In this document: piece after piece, positions 62,675-64,000 of the stretch
How the letters are laid out: every line of letters begins with the position of its first letter
How positions within the stretch are numbered: position 1 is the first letter of the stretch
From: Lycorma delicatula
Lineage: Eukaryota > Arthropoda > Insecta > Hemiptera > Fulgoridae
Direction: 5' to 3'
NCBI RefSeq assembly: GCF_047948215.1
Contig: NC_134460.1
Location: 148,794,049 to 148,858,048, forward strand
Length of the DNA: 64,000 nucleotides
The notes under the pieces: generated by a model
The model's database searches: none
The model's input: the letters and a program-made list of their open reading frames with translations, nothing else
What the model was told of the DNA's origin: nothing
Made by a program: the position numbers and the translations under genes

Positions 62675-64000
62675 GTAAATTTTATTGTTTTACTTATTTA
62701 TTTATTTAAAACTTAGAGCCAGTTTAACTAAAAGTTGTAAATACTACGTGACATATATAACAGTATATATATATATATATATATATGATTTTTCTTTGCT
62801 TATCATTATTTTTAAAAGAGGTTATGTTTACACATTTGCAACACTGTTTCAAAACTAGATTTACTATTTTGTTGTATTGTAAAATAGAAAATTAAAAGTT
62901 GTTAGTGGATATTGTAATTTTTTTGTATCGAGCTAATAAATTGGCAGAATATATTGTTTATTATATTTCTGCATTACGTGATTGGTGTGATTCAGTTTCA
63001 TTATGTTTTATTCTTTGACAATGAAGTTAAAAAAACGTGGTGAAAAAAAACCAAGTCCTACATACATTTTGTATTATATTTTTACATCTATTTATTTCAA
63101 CTTCAGTTACTTATTTTGCTAGTTTATTGTGTAGTTTTTGATATAATAATTAAATGTTATAAAAATGCTAATAGTTTACCAAATCATTAATGTAAATTTT
63201 TTCTCATGATGTAGGCATAAAGATATCAGGTTTACTCAGTTTTCAAATACACCCTTTTCTCAGAGATAGTTTTAAACTTACTTTCTTTTCTTGTGCAATC
63301 TAAGATATGTTTACATGTGACTCATCAGTGTGTCTGAGTGGAGATGAATAATTTTAATAATGCAGCAACGATTATTATTTCTTATACTTATATATAACTC
63401 ATTTCTTAAATGTTTTTTTATCAATTTGTAATGATTAAGTTGGTAATGGTAATGAGAATTCTGTTAATAATGATAATTTTCATTAGCGTCTTGAAGACTG
63501 CTTGTTATTTGCTTAGAAAAAATGGATTCCTACAGCTTGCCATTTTAGGAATTGTTTCAGCTGTTTTCAGTTTAGATCAAGTTGATGACTTCTGATGTAT
63601 ACAATGTTTAATTACTTGAATTCGTCATTTGCTGTACATTAATTTTATTATTGTTTCGCACTGTTTTATGAGCTAGTACAATTTCATGTCATTTACTCCA
63701 ATATTAAAGCACAAAACTTTCTTTTATCAAATTGTCTGTTCATTATGCATCTATTGTTTTGGCCAATTTTTCATCTAAATTTTCTTTTAATGAAAGTTAG
63801 GTTAGTCTATATATCTGTGGTCTCACTTCTTCATTATCATTACATGAGTTTTCTGTTATTGAAAATTCGTCATTTATGCAGTGTGTTTGATTACATAATC
63901 ATAATTAATCATTGCAGTCTAATTTTTTATAATCCTAGATTTGTGTGTTTTTTGTATTTCCTTTGTTATTTTGTGATCTTGAATTTTTTATTTGTTGAAA
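62675..64000. other. NUBP1 intron 2, no exon seen
   Basis: AT-rich intron with a TA run at 62764-62786. No segment encoding the conserved P-loop region of NUBP1 was found before the window ends. Confidence 0.6.

Noticed and set aside
63410..63595. 61-codon hydrophobic open frame as a NUBP1 exon
   Set aside because: No resemblance to the conserved P-loop region of the family and no fitting splice phase.

Overview
The window is AT-rich animal DNA with long introns, several mariner-type transposons, non-LTR retrotransposons of at least four kinds, and Penelope-like elements. The gene content and repeat mix point to an insect, perhaps a hemipteran; the order is an inference. There are no rRNA or tRNA genes, no CRISPR and no prokaryotic signals.

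Three host genes are supported by protein similarity and phase-consistent splice sites. (1) COX11, + strand: three C-terminal exons (3446-3601, 7604-7771, 16519-16674) that carry the CFCF copper-binding motif; the 5' exons lie left of the window. (2) A Tektin-3-like ciliary/flagellar gene, - strand: nine coding exons from 62284 down to 20487, about 504 residues over 42 kb, complete within the window. (3) NUBP1/NBP35, + strand: the first two coding exons (62433-62463, 62570-62674) with the N-terminal Cys-X13-Cys-X2-Cys-X5-Cys iron-sulfur motif; the rest lies right of the window. Tektin-3 and NUBP1 are head to head with 148 bp between their start codons, and that gap holds a 14-bp site (62370-62383) matching the RFX/DAF-19 X-box consensus at every position.

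Most of the remaining sequence is mobile DNA in introns or between genes. 0.36-3.4 kb: RTE-like and R1-clade LINE remnants. 4.6-6.8 kb: an unclassified repeat, one copy split by a truncated I-clade LINE with a 13-bp target duplication. 8.1-9.5 kb: a dead mariner with four exact-period 144-bp tandem copies of its catalytic region. 9.49-14.03 kb: a 4.5-kb element with about 500-bp inverted termini and a decayed transposase-like gene that I cannot assign to a named superfamily. 14.7-15.7 kb: a Penelope fragment with inverted repeats. 17.6-18.7 kb: a rover-like mariner relative with a lost catalytic Asp.

The large Tektin introns hold two decayed copies of an uncharacterised repeated ORF family (21.2-22.7 kb, and 26.2-27.45 plus 35.79-36.26 kb). 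The second copy is split by a Penelope-like element, which is itself split by a nearly full-length 6.4-kb I-clade LINE; each insertion is bounded by a 12-13 bp target duplication. Further right are three more mariners (36.9-38.2, 43.7-45.0 and 50.0-51.3 kb, the middle one with an in-frame R1 reverse-transcriptase fragment), R1 fragments, a hAT-like fragment, a 660-bp MITE-like element, and a jockey-like LINE with an inverted duplication.

Ordering of events that can be read: uncharacterised ORF element first, then Penelope insertion, then I-clade LINE insertion. None of the mobile-element ORFs is intact. All family assignments come from reading motifs and recalling families; no database search was run.
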